This document shows, piece after piece, positions 1 to 9,194 of a DNA stretch of 64,000 nt. The notes beneath the pieces are model-generated. The model had not been told where the DNA came from and searched no databases. It saw only the letters and a program-made list of their open reading frames with translations. Within the stretch, counting starts at the first letter, position 1; every line of letters begins with the position of its first letter. Made by a program: the position numbers and the translations under genes. The stretch comes from Pyricularia pennisetigena. Taxonomy: Eukaryota; Ascomycota; Sordariomycetes; Magnaporthales; Pyriculariaceae. The DNA lies in contig NW_021940924.1 in the NCBI RefSeq assembly GCF_004337985.1, positions 248,001 through 312,000 of the forward strand. The letters run 5' to 3'.

Positions 1-981
1 TACGGCGGCACGCTACTCGCGAGGCGCGAGTACGACCAGTTCCAATTTTTTGTATGTTTTTCGGCCATTGTGTTTGGCGCCCAATCGGCCGGAACCTTCT
101 TTTCGTACGCCCGCGAGATGGGAGACGCGCACGGCGCCGCGGTGAAATTGAAGCGCCTCTCCGACAGGAGACCGGCCATCGACACGTGGTCCGAGGCTGG
201 AGCGGCCGTGAACCGCAGCTCGTCCACGGGGGCCATTGAGTTTCGTAATGTAGATTTCAGCTATCCAAAACAAAGCGACCGTTTGGTGCTCCAAAACCTC
301 AGCCTTCGCATCCCGGCCGGACAATATGTCGGACTGGTAGGGGCTTCGGGTAGCGGCAAAAGCACCGTCGTCTCTCTTTTGGAGCGCTTTTACGATCCGG
401 TTGCTGGAAGCATCCACCTCGACGGCCAGGACATCCGCACGCTCAACCTAAAACAATACCGCGCCATTATATCCTTGGTTGCTCAGGAGCCCACGCTTTA
501 CCAGGGAACCGTGCGGGATAATATACTCCTTGGAATACCTTGTCCGAACCTTGTCCATAGTGAAACCATTAAAAAGGCATGTATGGACGCCAACATCTAC
601 GATTTTATTCAATCCTTGCCAGACGGCCTTGATACATCCGTCGGTAACAATGGCGTCCTTCTTTCGGGCGGCCAAAAGCAGCGCATCGCCCTGGCACGCG
701 CTCTAATCCGCAATCCCCGGGTCCTGCTGCTCGATGAGGCCACGTCGGCACTGGACTCAAAGTCAGAATCTCTGGTACAGGCTGCGCTACATAAAGCGGT
801 CAACAGCAGACGGACAATTATATCGGTCGCTCATCGTCTAAGCACGGTCCGGCACGCCCATGTCATCCTGGTCCTCGCCAACGGGGCCGTTGCCGAAGCA
901 GGCAATCATGACGAGCTGATGCGCAAGGATGGTTTGTATGCACAGATGGTTAGATACCAGTCGATCCAGAGCAGCCTTTGA
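1..981 (+). CDS. ABC transporter, MDR/B type, C-terminal nucleotide-binding domain (5' end outside window)
   Basis: The frame is open from base 1 to the TGA at 979-981, so only the last part of the gene is here. The first ~60 residues are the end of the last membrane domain, and the rest is one ATP-binding cassette. Visible motifs are Walker A GASGSGKST (about 346-372), Q-loop SLVAQEP, signature LSGGQKQR (about 661-684), Walker B LLLDEATSALD (about 725-757) and the H-loop SVAHRLST (about 825). This pattern is typical of full-size fungal ABC-B (P-glycoprotein-like) exporters that use ATP hydrolysis to expel hydrophobic compounds or peptides across the plasma membrane. No stop or frameshift is seen in this part. 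The substrate cannot be told from sequence. Confidence 0.95.
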   Translation, partial: YGGTLLARREYDQFQFFVCFSAIVFGAQSAGTFFSYAREMGDAHGAAVKLKRLSDRRPAIDTWSEAGAAVNRSSSTGAIEFRNVDFSYPKQSDRLVLQNLSLRIPAGQYVGLVGASGSGKSTVVSLLERFYDPVAGSIHLDGQDIRTLNLKQYRAIISLVAQEPTLYQGTVRDNILLGIPCPNLVHSETIKKACMDANIYDFIQSLPDGLDTSVGNNGVLLSGGQKQRIALARALIRNPRVLLLDEATSALDSKSESLVQAALHKAVNSRRTIISVAHRLSTVRHAHVILVLANGAVAEAGNHDELMRKDGLYAQMVRYQSIQSSL

Positions 982-1264
982 CTGGCGAGAGTTTATTAAT
1001 TGTTTAGGATTTTGGTTCGCGTTTTAATTATATTTTTTACTAACGCACACCTACGTACAGGTGCAGGCAGATTGATGGGGCAGGAGAGCCATATATTATT
1101 ATAGGTGGTGCTATTTAGCTTATAAAACATAACAGCGCTATTATCGTACTCCCAACGTTAAATTAAACTCCTATTATTATATAATGCCAAAATTCTACTA
1201 AAACATTTTCCAAACGGTTGTATTTCCTCAAATTAATAAAGCGGAAATAAAATTAATAAATATA

Positions 1265-1300
1265 TGTCACGGCCAGGGTAAGCATAGCACGGAAACTAGT
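1265..1300 (+). repeat. Fragment of LTR family A (first 36 bp), cut by the gypsy element
   Basis: These 36 bases, starting TGTCACGGCCAGGGTAAGC, match the start of the element at 55926 with one G-to-A change. The next base is the first base of the gypsy LTR, so the gypsy element abuts this older repeat. The 280 bases between the ABC gene and this point are AT-rich and show no gene. Confidence 0.7.
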
Positions 1301-1512
1301 TGTCACGAAAGCGATCCCAAAGAGACAAGGCTGCAATATAGGGGCGATTCTATTCGAAGATCTAAAGCTAAGTGTAAAGAAGAAGAAAGGCACGAAGTGC
1401 CAATCGCGTACACGCGCCTAAGCGAGCAAATAACAAACTTACCCTGGCGCCTTGTCACGTGAGGTGGAGCTAGTCACGGTTGGCAGTCGCCCAGGCACGC
1501 CACTCCGTAACA
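1301..1512 (-). repeat. 3' LTR of the gypsy element
   Basis: 212 bp, the left end in window coordinates. On the element strand it starts TGTTACGGAG and ends TTTCGTGACA. It differs from 7393-7604 at three positions. Confidence 0.95.
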
Positions 1513-1530
1513 TTACCCCCCGTCCGCCCC
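1513..1530 (-). promoter_or_regulatory. Polypurine tract for plus-strand priming
   Basis: Read on the minus strand this is GGGGCGGACGGGGGGTAA, directly before the 3' LTR. A purine run in this position primes plus-strand DNA synthesis in LTR elements. Confidence 0.75.
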
Positions 1531-1568
1531 GCGAGCGGTTAGGACTCTTGCCGTGTCTTGTTCTGTCT

Positions 1569-4500
1569 TCACCGGCGACGTCGCAATCTGCGGGCTGTGC
1601 TGTTCCCCGTAGCCGGGGCGTTGTCGTACTCGTCGGGCGGGTCGAACCGATCCTCGAGGGCTGCCTTTTCCCAGGCCTCTAGGCGCATGGGAGGGCCGGC
1701 CTTGTCCGGGTAGGCGTCATGGTACTGTCGCAATTGCACAGCCGCGTTCTTGAATCCTTCCGCGTCGTAGAACTCCGGGTCGGGGTCCCAGCCTCTCCAC
1801 TGGACTTGGTACTGAAGCACACCTCGTAGCACCCGCGAGGAAATTACCCGTTCGACTTCCCACTCCTCTTCGTTGGTATCTTCTGACGCGTCGATTACCT
1901 CGCCTTCGGGCCTTTCTGCGGCTTGTCCGTCCAACGGGTCACGTGGGTCCAGCCGAAGACGGTCGGCATGAAATACGCGGCTTCCCTTCCAAGAGTCTGG
2001 CAACTCCAAATGGTAGGAATGCCCCCGCTTCTCCTTGATCACATAACTACATCTGGTCAACGGGTAGTCTAGTTTATCGCTAGGACGGTCCGTCACCCAA
2101 TGCTTTTTAATAATGTAGACGGCGCTTCCTACTCCGAAATCGGGTTCCCGGCGGTGCTTGTTGGCTTGGTCGCACATTCGTTGTTGCGCCATTTGGAGGT
2201 GGGTGCGTGCCGCCTCCACGTAGCTTTCGAGCTTTTTGGTAATCGCTTGAGCTTCGGTTCTTGTAAGTCGCTCACGGGTAGGCAGTCCCTTTAGTTCGGT
2301 CCTTTGCGTCCAATCGAAATGCATATGGGCCGGGTAGCCGTTTCCAATCTCGAAAGGTGAAAATCCTCCGAGAGAGTCATGGGGTAGCGTTGCCTGCACC
2401 AAATCGATCGCGGGCATACGTTTGTCCCAATCGTCTTGGAAATGGTTAATATGAGGGCGCAACCTTTGGTCGATGTAGGCGTTCATAATCTCTGCTTGCC
2501 CTGCTGTTTGGGAGTGCCCGGCCGTCGAAAGCTTCCACTTAATCTGCAAGATCTTGGACATCTCGTCGATCAAATCTGATACGAACTGCGGACCTCTGTC
2601 GGAAACGACTTTCGTGGGTAAACCATAAATGCGGTAAGGACCCTCGTAGTACATCATGGCTGCATCCTTTGCGGTAGCCGTCCTTGTGCATGGAACGGCC
2701 CACGACCGTTTCGTCAGCGCATCGATCATTACAAACAGGTTATCGTTTCCCGACTTCGACTTGGGCATTGATTTAAAATCTACGACGATGGTGCTCCATT
2801 GTCGATCCGGCACGGGTAAGGGTTGTAAAAGCCCAGGGGTCTTATCTCTCGGAACTTTGGCTGATCGACAGGAGCAGTTGGCGACATAGCGGTCCACCAT
2901 CCCGCTCATGCCTGGCCACCAAAACTGCTGTGCCACCAAACGGCGGGTCTTATTGCGGCCAGGGTGGGCCGTAGCAATAGTCCCATGAACTTCACGAATC
3001 ACTTTGGCGGGCCATTCCCCGTCGCCTGGGATCACCAATCTCCCTCGGTACAGTACGTGTCTGTCGTGCAACAACGTCCAATGCTTCTCTTCGGGGTTAC
3101 GGGCCTTAATTCGGTACTGTTCTAGCAGTGGTGAATGCTCGTTGGCCCTGAGCACCTCTTCAGCGAACAGCAGTTGTCCAGCTGCGCCAGTTGGTTCGAT
3201 CGCTGCCAACAGCACTCCGAAACCGCCATCGGCAACAGTTTGCCAATATGAAAAGGGGTTGACCACATAAAGGTCGTCGCCAGCACTGTCGACAGGACGG
3301 AAAATAGCCATGTAACGTTCTGCTTCCTGACGTTCTTTTTGATTTTGTACATCCTCTGCCTTACGGGTCAAAGCATCTGCCAGCACGTTCTCGCTGCCAG
3401 GGCGGTAAGTGATTTCAAAATTATATTGGGAAAAGAAATCGGCCCAGGCCGCTTGCCGAGAGTTAAGCAACCGTTTCGTAGAAAAGTATTCCAAGGCCTT
3501 ATGATCAGTAATCGCCACAAACTTCTTTTTGGTGCCCATTAGCTCTGGTCTCCAGGTTTTCAGCGCCCTAACGACTGCTAGCAATTCCTTGTCGTGGATG
3601 GGGTAGTTAAGTTCCGCCTGCTGCATAGTTTCGGAAAAGAATGCGATCGGATGCCATTCCTGGGTGTTTGGGTTCTGCTGCAGCAACGCTCCGGCCACCA
3701 CTCCTCCGGACGCATCAGTCTCTACCCTTGTTTCGTAATCCGCTTGGTAATGGGCAAGGACGGGTGCGGAAGTTAACGCCTTCTTCAGGGTATCGAAAGC
3801 GACGCGGCAATGTTCGTCCCATTGAAAAGGCACCGCTTTTTTCGTCAAATTCGTTAGCGGTTTGGCTACCCGGCTGTACTCTGGGACAAACTTTCTGTAA
3901 AAATTGCAAAACCCTAGGAAGGACTGCACTCCTTTCACGGTAGTGGGTGGTGCCCACTGCTTCACGGCGGCTACCTTATCTGGGTCGACAGCGATGCCCT
4001 TGGTGCCTATAATAAAGCCCAGGAATCGTGTCTCTGTGACGTGGAACTCGCACTTTTTAATGTCAGCCTGGAGTCCAGCCTTTTTGAGCCTTTCCAGGAC
4101 TTGCCGGACGTGAGTCTGGTGTTCCTCCTCAGTCTCGCTCCAAATCAGAATGTCGTCCATATAAGCGGAACAGAAATCGTCCAAATACTCCATCAGGATC
4201 TCGTTGATAAACTTCTGGAACGTGGCCGGCCCGTTAGTGAGACCAAAAGGTAACACATTATACCGGAAGGTCCCGTATCGGGTCCTAAAGGTGGTGTAAT
4301 CTCGATGTTCCGGGTTCATGCGGATCCGGTGGAAAGCTTGCCTAATGTCGATCTTGGTAAAAAATCGAGCCTTGGAGATCCGGGCCAGTGTCTCCTCGAT
4401 TAACGGTAAAGGACAGACGTCTTTTTTGGTAAGGGCGTTCAATTTTCGATAATCGACGCAAAACCGGAGTCCTCCATCGCCTTTTCGTGCGAACAGGATG

Positions 4501-5864
4501 GGGGCGGCCCACGGGGTCGATCCTGGCTCTACAAAACCCTTCTGGAGGTTCTCTTGGAGATATATCCTGCAAGCTTCCAACTCTTCCTCCGTCATCTTGT
4601 AAAGTGGACTATATCCCAATGTTTTGGGGTCACCCTCGAGTTGTATATTATGGTCTGATCCCGGTCGAAAAGGCGGGACCTGATCGGATTCCACTTTGCT
4701 GAACACGTCTAACAGGTCGTGGTAATGTTTCGGAACTCTTTTTAACAACATTGCCCGCAGGTCTCCGTCGTCATCAGGGAGCAGCCTCTCGGCATTCTTC
4801 TGCCGCAGGACATCGTCGATTTCGTTTATCGAGGTGCAGTAAAGGGCTGAATCCTCCTGTACCAAACGCATAAGTTGTATAGCGCCTATCATAGCGACAC
4901 TTGCCTGTCGGTCTTTGTACCAACCCACCGCGTCTCTCTTCAGTATGTATTTTCCTTTGGCATCCTTTTGTATGCGAGAGGAACCTTCGGCCTCTTTGGT
5001 CTCTTTCCTTTGGGTATGACTCAGGCTTGTCATTTTAACCTTTGGCCTCGGCAGTTCGTAAAGTTCCCGTTGCATCTCCTGTAAATTCGGATCGGCGTAA
5101 GTTTCCCGGGGCGTGGGGATCTCCCAGGCCTGTCCCGACCTGGTCAGCAGTTTTGCGCTCCGAGGTATCGACGGAGGGCGTTCTGTCATTTTTTCCAAGG
5201 TTTGGATTCGTCGCTGTATTATTCGTTGTCGGGAGGCCGATTGGTCTTTCTTCTCCAGGGCCGCATCTCGACGATCCGCGTCCGACTGGTGTATGGGGTT
5301 CACAGACCCCGGATTTGGTGATTGGGTCATGTCGATATCTCGATAACATACCGCCAATGAGGGTAGGCTCTCCGGGAACTGGAGCCGTCGGTGACGACAG
5401 TCAGTAAGTATTCCGTGCTCCGCCAGGAAGAGTCGTCCCACGATCATTTCTTGTGGCATATCCAATACCAGCATCGGCGTTTCGCGGAACCTCCGGCCCT
5501 GTATTACAAAAGTGGCCAATGCAGCAGTATCGATCTGCTGCGAGGCTTTTCCGTCATAGCCTCCAACCTTTTGAGGGTGGAAGCCGACGATCTTAGGGGC
5601 TTTTAACGTTGTGTACAATCGCTGGGCAAGCCGTTTGCTGATGAAAACGTATCCATTTGCTCCGGTGTCAATCAAAGCACGAGTGTTATAATTGAGTCCA
5701 TTTAGGGAAATGCTGGCCGCTATAAGCATGGGGTCGCCGCCTAGATATCTACGTAAGAAATCGTAGGGTATCGGCTCTTCCAGCAGCCTTTGCTTTGCAG
5801 CGATTCTTTCTCTCAATTCGCACATCTCGGTGGTTGGCCACACCTTCCCTGGGAGGGAGTCCAA
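1569..5864 (-). CDS. pol: Gypsy Pol polyprotein: protease, RT, RNase H, integrase, chromodomain
   Basis: An open frame of 1431 codons. Protease motif ALIDTGAN is near residue 66. RT motifs are FTKIDI (506), LPFGLTNGPATFQ (538-550) and YMDD (568-571). RNase H has ETDASGG (715-721). The integrase has H960, H967, C997, C999 (CxC, not the usual CxxC) and the catalytic triad D1029, D1089, E1125 with 35 residues between the last two. A chromodomain lies at about 1332-1389 and probably binds histone-tail marks and directs integration to heterochromatin. The frame does not begin with ATG (position 5864 is TTG) and stays open upstream into gag, in the -1 frame relative to gag. It is therefore most likely made by -1 frameshifting at the end of gag. 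Confidence 0.95.
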   Translation of the reverse strand: MDSLPGKVWPTTEMCELRERIAAKQRLLEEPIPYDFLRRYLGGDPMLIAASISLNGLNYNTRALIDTGANGYVFISKRLAQRLYTTLKAPKIVGFHPQKVGGYDGKASQQIDTAALATFVIQGRRFRETPMLVLDMPQEMIVGRLFLAEHGILTDCRHRRLQFPESLPSLAVCYRDIDMTQSPNPGSVNPIHQSDADRRDAALEKKDQSASRQRIIQRRIQTLEKMTERPPSIPRSAKLLTRSGQAWEIPTPRETYADPNLQEMQRELYELPRPKVKMTSLSHTQRKETKEAEGSSRIQKDAKGKYILKRDAVGWYKDRQASVAMIGAIQLMRLVQEDSALYCTSINEIDDVLRQKNAERLLPDDDGDLRAMLLKRVPKHYHDLLDVFSKVESDQVPPFRPGSDHNIQLEGDPKTLGYSPLYKMTEEELEACRIYLQENLQKGFVEPGSTPWAAPILFARKGDGGLRFCVDYRKLNALTKKDVCPLPLIEETLARISKARFFTKIDIRQAFHRIRMNPEHRDYTTFRTRYGTFRYNVLPFGLTNGPATFQKFINEILMEYLDDFCSAYMDDILIWSETEEEHQTHVRQVLERLKKAGLQADIKKCEFHVTETRFLGFIIGTKGIAVDPDKVAAVKQWAPPTTVKGVQSFLGFCNFYRKFVPEYSRVAKPLTNLTKKAVPFQWDEHCRVAFDTLKKALTSAPVLAHYQADYETRVETDASGGVVAGALLQQNPNTQEWHPIAFFSETMQQAELNYPIHDKELLAVVRALKTWRPELMGTKKKFVAITDHKALEYFSTKRLLNSRQAAWADFFSQYNFEITYRPGSENVLADALTRKAEDVQNQKERQEAERYMAIFRPVDSAGDDLYVVNPFSYWQTVADGGFGVLLAAIEPTGAAGQLLFAEEVLRANEHSPLLEQYRIKARNPEEKHWTLLHDRHVLYRGRLVIPGDGEWPAKVIREVHGTIATAHPGRNKTRRLVAQQFWWPGMSGMVDRYVANCSCRSAKVPRDKTPGLLQPLPVPDRQWSTIVVDFKSMPKSKSGNDNLFVMIDALTKRSWAVPCTRTATAKDAAMMYYEGPYRIYGLPTKVVSDRGPQFVSDLIDEMSKILQIKWKLSTAGHSQTAGQAEIMNAYIDQRLRPHINHFQDDWDKRMPAIDLVQATLPHDSLGGFSPFEIGNGYPAHMHFDWTQRTELKGLPTRERLTRTEAQAITKKLESYVEAARTHLQMAQQRMCDQANKHRREPDFGVGSAVYIIKKHWVTDRPSDKLDYPLTRCSYVIKEKRGHSYHLELPDSWKGSRVFHADRLRLDPRDPLDGQAAERPEGEVIDASEDTNEEEWEVERVISSRVLRGVLQYQVQWRGWDPDPEFYDAEGFKNAAVQLRQYHDAYPDKAGPPMRLEAWEKAALEDRFDPPDEYDNAPATGNSTARRLRRRR

Positions 5865-5878
5865 TTTCCCCAGGGCAA

Positions 5879-7258
5879 TTAGTTTTCCGACATGACGACG
5901 TCTTCTCCAAACATATCGGTATCCTTTCCATGGTAGTTTGCAATAATTTGGTTAACTCGGTCCTCGGAAATGGTGGGGCGACCGGTATTTCCGTTGGGGC
6001 AGTTCCTGCTGATGTGGCCCGGTTCACGGCATTGGAAACATTTGCCTGTCCGGATAAGTCCACGCATCTCCTCCACACTCAGTTTGCCCTTCTGTCTCTC
6101 GTCAACAGCGCCTCCGCTGGTCCGGGCTGGTCCTCCAGCACGTGGAATAACAGACCCTCCTGTGGTTTTCTTGATCGAGGTGGTCTTGGTCTTATTCTTA
6201 TCTTCGGTCCGCGAGGCGTAGGCTTTGGTGAGGTCATAGGAGATGCCATCGGCCGTACGGACGTAGGCGTCAAAAGAGACGTTGGTATCCTGGTGGTATA
6301 TAACCATTGCGACTCGCAAATTGGTAGGCAGGCGGCGGTGCAATTCCCGCTTCCAGCTTCGCTTCGGAAGGCCGCTCTGACCTGCCAGCTTGACGAATTT
6401 GTTCTTAAAAATCATAAACTTGTCCTTCGTCGACATAATCAGCTTGTCCAATTCGTCCCGCGCTGTATCCTCGAGTTTGGTATCCTTGTATTCCTCGCGC
6501 AAATGGCCCATTATACCGTCGTACGTGGTGATTTGATCGGGGTGGGTATCGTTAAGGTAAGGGAGCAAGGTGTCGGCGGCATCACCTCCGAGACGGGACT
6601 CGACGTAGGCGCGCTTATCTGCATCGGTGGGATAATGCGCTCCATCGAGCAACAACTTGTTCTCGATCCGGCGGTGCCAAACCTCGAAAGTAACCTCGTC
6701 TTTTTCGGGGTTATTTGAGAATGTCGGAGGATCCTTTACGCGGGATTTGTGGTGCGAACCACCGGAACCGGTACCAATAGTAATCGCGGTAGTTTCTCGT
6801 CGGGAACGGGCTTCGCGGAGCAGGCGCGAAATGGTGGCCTCGTTTTCTTGCTTGGTGTTGGTTAGTAAATCGATTTGGTCCTGCATATGGGCAATGCGAT
6901 TTTCCAATTCGTCTACTATCATTTGGTGTTCTTCCTCGGAAAAAGGAGCCTCGTTGGTTTTGCGTGTCGGTCCATCAATATCTATCGATGGTAAAACTCG
7001 CTGGTCCCAATTATCTAACCGAACGGGTTCGTCGGTGTCTTCTCGGGAATCGGTGGTCTCGTCCTCCCCCCTAACCGTCACAGTATTTCCCACGCGTTCC
7101 CGGGTCGACGGGCGACGCTGGGCCCGTGTTCGTACCGTAGGCTGCTGACGCTGGCGCTCTGCGCGGGGAGGACCTGTCTCGGGGCGACCGTGGTCAAATT
7201 CGACCTCTTGCCTTCCCAACTGGGCGGTCGGCTGTCGTTCGGCGTCGTTCTTGGTCAT
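5879..7258 (-). CDS. gag: Gypsy Gag with CCHC zinc knuckle
   Basis: 459 residues from ATG at 7258 to TAA at 5879-5881. The N-terminal third is charged and low-complexity (Q/R/T-rich). The middle resembles the retrotransposon gag capsid region (FEVWHRRIENKLL, then helix-rich segments). A CX2CX4HX4C zinc knuckle (CFQCREPGHISRNC) sits at residues 407-420 and should bind the element's RNA. The protein forms the particle in which reverse transcription takes place. No internal stop. Confidence 0.93.
   Translation of the reverse strand: MTKNDAERQPTAQLGRQEVEFDHGRPETGPPRAERQRQQPTVRTRAQRRPSTRERVGNTVTVRGEDETTDSREDTDEPVRLDNWDQRVLPSIDIDGPTRKTNEAPFSEEEHQMIVDELENRIAHMQDQIDLLTNTKQENEATISRLLREARSRRETTAITIGTGSGGSHHKSRVKDPPTFSNNPEKDEVTFEVWHRRIENKLLLDGAHYPTDADKRAYVESRLGGDAADTLLPYLNDTHPDQITTYDGIMGHLREEYKDTKLEDTARDELDKLIMSTKDKFMIFKNKFVKLAGQSGLPKRSWKRELHRRLPTNLRVAMVIYHQDTNVSFDAYVRTADGISYDLTKAYASRTEDKNKTKTTSIKKTTGGSVIPRAGGPARTSGGAVDERQKGKLSVEEMRGLIRTGKCFQCREPGHISRNCPNGNTGRPTISEDRVNQIIANYHGKDTDMFGEDVVMSEN
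5882..5888 (-). promoter_or_regulatory. Putative -1 ribosomal frameshift site (GGAAAAC) just before the gag stop
   Basis: On the minus strand gag ends TCG GAA AAC TAA. The heptamer G-GAA-AAC would allow the A-site tRNA to re-pair on AAA in the -1 frame. The -1 frame then reads without a stop into pol. The first triplet (GGA) is not a perfect XXX, so slippage in the P site would be imperfect. Confidence 0.55.
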
Positions 7259-7344
7259 TTCGGTATCGTGCCTTGTAGGCGTTCGTGTTTCTTTTTCGGT
7301 ATCGTGCCTTACAGGCGTTCGTGTTTTTTTTCTTCGGTATCGTG
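7259..7344. repeat. Short tandem repeat in the gypsy leader, 2.4 copies
   Basis: A 32-base unit starting TTCGGTATCGTGCCTT occurs at 7259-7290 and 7295-7326 (two differences), with a partial third copy TTCGGTATCGTG at 7333-7344. It lies in the untranslated leader directly upstream of the gag ATG. Confidence 0.8.
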
Positions 7345-7380
7345 AATATTATTATACCGTTCCCGGTAGCTGATTGGTTG

Positions 7381-7390
7381 AGCTTTAGAT
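7381..7390 (-). promoter_or_regulatory. Predicted self-priming primer-binding site
   Basis: On the element strand, two bases after the 5' LTR, the sequence is ATCTAAAGCT. It is exactly complementary to AGCTTTAGAT inside the same LTR (minus strand of 7452-7461). This layout is that of the Tf1/sushi group, in which the 5' end of the element RNA folds back to prime its own reverse transcription. I recognised no tRNA 3' end complement here. Confidence 0.6.
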
Positions 7391-7392
7391 AA

Positions 7393-7604
7393 TGTCACGA
7401 AAGCGATCCCAAAGAGACAAGGCTGCAATATAGGGGCGGTTCTATTCGAAGATCTAAAGCTAAGTGTAAAGAAGAAGAAAGGCACGCAGTGCCAATCGCG
7501 TACACGCGCCTAAGCAAGCAAATAACAAACTTACCCTGGCGCCTTGTCACGTGAGGTGGAGCTAGTCACGGTTGGCAGTCGCCCAGGCACGCCACTCCGT
7601 AACA
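7393..7604 (-). repeat. 5' LTR of the gypsy element
   Basis: 212 bp, the right end in window coordinates, TG...CA. It carries the promoter of the element and the stretch complementary to the predicted primer-binding site (7452-7461). Confidence 0.95.
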
Positions 7605-8285
7605 ATATCTTACGAGAAACTTGAATCCACCAAACCGATACTGAGCAATCTTGTAATGCCCAGTGCTGCCCCGTATGCTGTTCGTAGTGTAGGCCTTTTC
7701 AAATTCGTGGCCGTGGCCCCGGAATTCGTTTGGTGCGACATATCGCCTAACCTCGTTTTCTTCACGGGAGAATAAAGCCGTCGTGCCGACGACCTCAATG
7801 TTGATTACGAAATTCTTAACTCCGTTGCCCCCGATACCGGGTTCGACAAACGACAGCAGTTTCCGTATATTGTTCCGGTCAGTCACGAGATCAAATGATC
7901 GAAGGTCAACCAAGGGATTGGTAAGGAGCATGGAGCGAAAAAGAGGCTCGAGCGGGCTTTCGGGATGGCGGGCCAGATTCTGCGCCGCATAGAAGTAGCC
8001 GGTGTCCTTGTTCAGCCGGGTGGGCCCGGTAAGTGGTGACCATTTGGCGGGGCTACCCGGAACGGCTATGGTTGGCGTGGGACACTCGATCCAGTTGTAA
8101 AAGGCGAGTTGACTGAACTCAGTGATGCTAGCATCGAGAGGTAGGACCAGTGTTTCGAGGCTTGAGAAAGGGATCTTAGCAAGTAAGGCCATTATTGGAG
8201 TGTTATTAAGTCGGCGTGTCTCATGGGTATAGCAGGCGACAACGAATGCGTGGATACAGGATATCAAGTCAAACTTATGCCACAT
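7605..8285 (-). pseudogene. Conserved fungal protein of unknown function, 3' end cut off by the gypsy insertion
   Basis: The frame reads from 8285 (or the second Met, about 8192) to 7605, where it runs directly into the LTR. Motifs such as FYNWIECPTPTIAVPG, DLVTDRNNIRKLLSFV and GHGHEFEKAYT recall a widespread ascomycete family that often carries the doubtful label geranylgeranyl pyrophosphate synthetase. Nothing here shows a prenyltransferase site. The reading frame stops being homologous at FLVRYC, where family members, as I recall them, continue. The missing C-terminus is not found on the other side of the element. The family assignment is from memory. Confidence 0.6.
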
Positions 8286-9194
8286 TTAATAGACAATACC
8301 CTGAGGGGTAGCTTTCTTTATCAGGCTCTTTTCGCTGTAACTTCACTACCTTTGTGCTTATTCTCCAATTACAGGTGCAGTTGGTCACTGCCACCGTGTG
8401 CATGTAATCTCGAATAGGAAACAAATGAGACGTGAAATTATCAAATAACCCGGCAAATAAGAGTGTGCATTTGCTTTCTGCCCCGCTAACAGAGCTCCTG
8501 CATTTGGAATGTTTAATGGCGGTGGCAAATGTTTACCAAACGCTTACACCTTTACAGATGCTGCCACCATGATTTAGTGGCCATGCAATACAGCCCCTGC
8601 ATGTTATTAGGTCATTCTGAACCAGCTATCCTAATCCAAAACCGTCCATCTCCAGCCTAATAGGTTCTTTATTATGCAGGAGGCCCCCGATTGCCGTGGT
8701 ACGCTATCCATGGGATGAGTGTTGGTAGAATGCGGCTAGTCTACATTGAAGCGTCCAATCCCTCACGAACCACTTGCGATCCTCGAAAAGAGGGTTTGTG
8801 ACGTGCTGGAGTAACGGCGTCAGTCATATCCTTCCACAAGTAAATGTCATAGTTCAAAGCCCTGACCAGAGAAAATGATATAAATTAGGTGTTTGCAATC
8901 AAACGATTAGTTAACCAGAGATCGTTGTCAAGAAAAGAATATAGTAAGTCAAGCAGGGTGTAGCTTGTTGCCGGTCAGTTTTCACTTGTAAAGAGGGGAC
9001 AAGGGGGGAATATGGGAACGCGAATGTGGCGGCAGTGGGTACCACCGCCCAGACGCGGAATAGAAATGTTCTACCGTGGTCTCAGAAAAACCAAGTGCTT
9101 GTGCTACCGGACGAATCACTGCTACGAGACTGCCACTCCAAAGGATAGCCGCCATCGCGATTTTGTGAGGGATTATATTATTGGTGAATAAATG
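8286..9194. other. Intergenic, no gene seen; holds one short dispersed repeat
   Basis: No coding frame with recognisable content. Positions about 8672-8722 (TTATGCAGGAGGCC...) match the dispersed repeat best seen at 12646-12746. Confidence 0.5.

Larger units (their letters stand above)
1301..7604 (-). mobile_element. Full-length Ty3/gypsy LTR retrotransposon (chromovirus), minus strand
   Basis: The element has two 212-bp LTRs (1301-1512 and 7393-7604) that start TG, end CA and differ at only three positions. It has complete gag and pol frames without internal stops, a purine-rich tract next to the 3' LTR and a primer-binding region next to the 5' LTR. Domain order in pol (protease, reverse transcriptase, RNase H, integrase, chromodomain) places it in the chromodomain gypsy group. 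The near-identical LTRs and open frames indicate a recent insertion that largely escaped RIP. The flanking 5 bp (CTAGT left, ATATC right) do not match, so there is no target-site duplication. Confidence 0.95.

Noticed and set aside
3004..3270. Many plus-strand frames opposite pol (for example 88 codons here)
   Set aside because: They are antisense shadows of a well-supported Pol frame and have no motifs.
5795..6718. 307-codon plus-strand frame opposite gag
   Set aside because: It is the antisense of gag, with composition following the gag codons; gag has a zinc knuckle and correct position.
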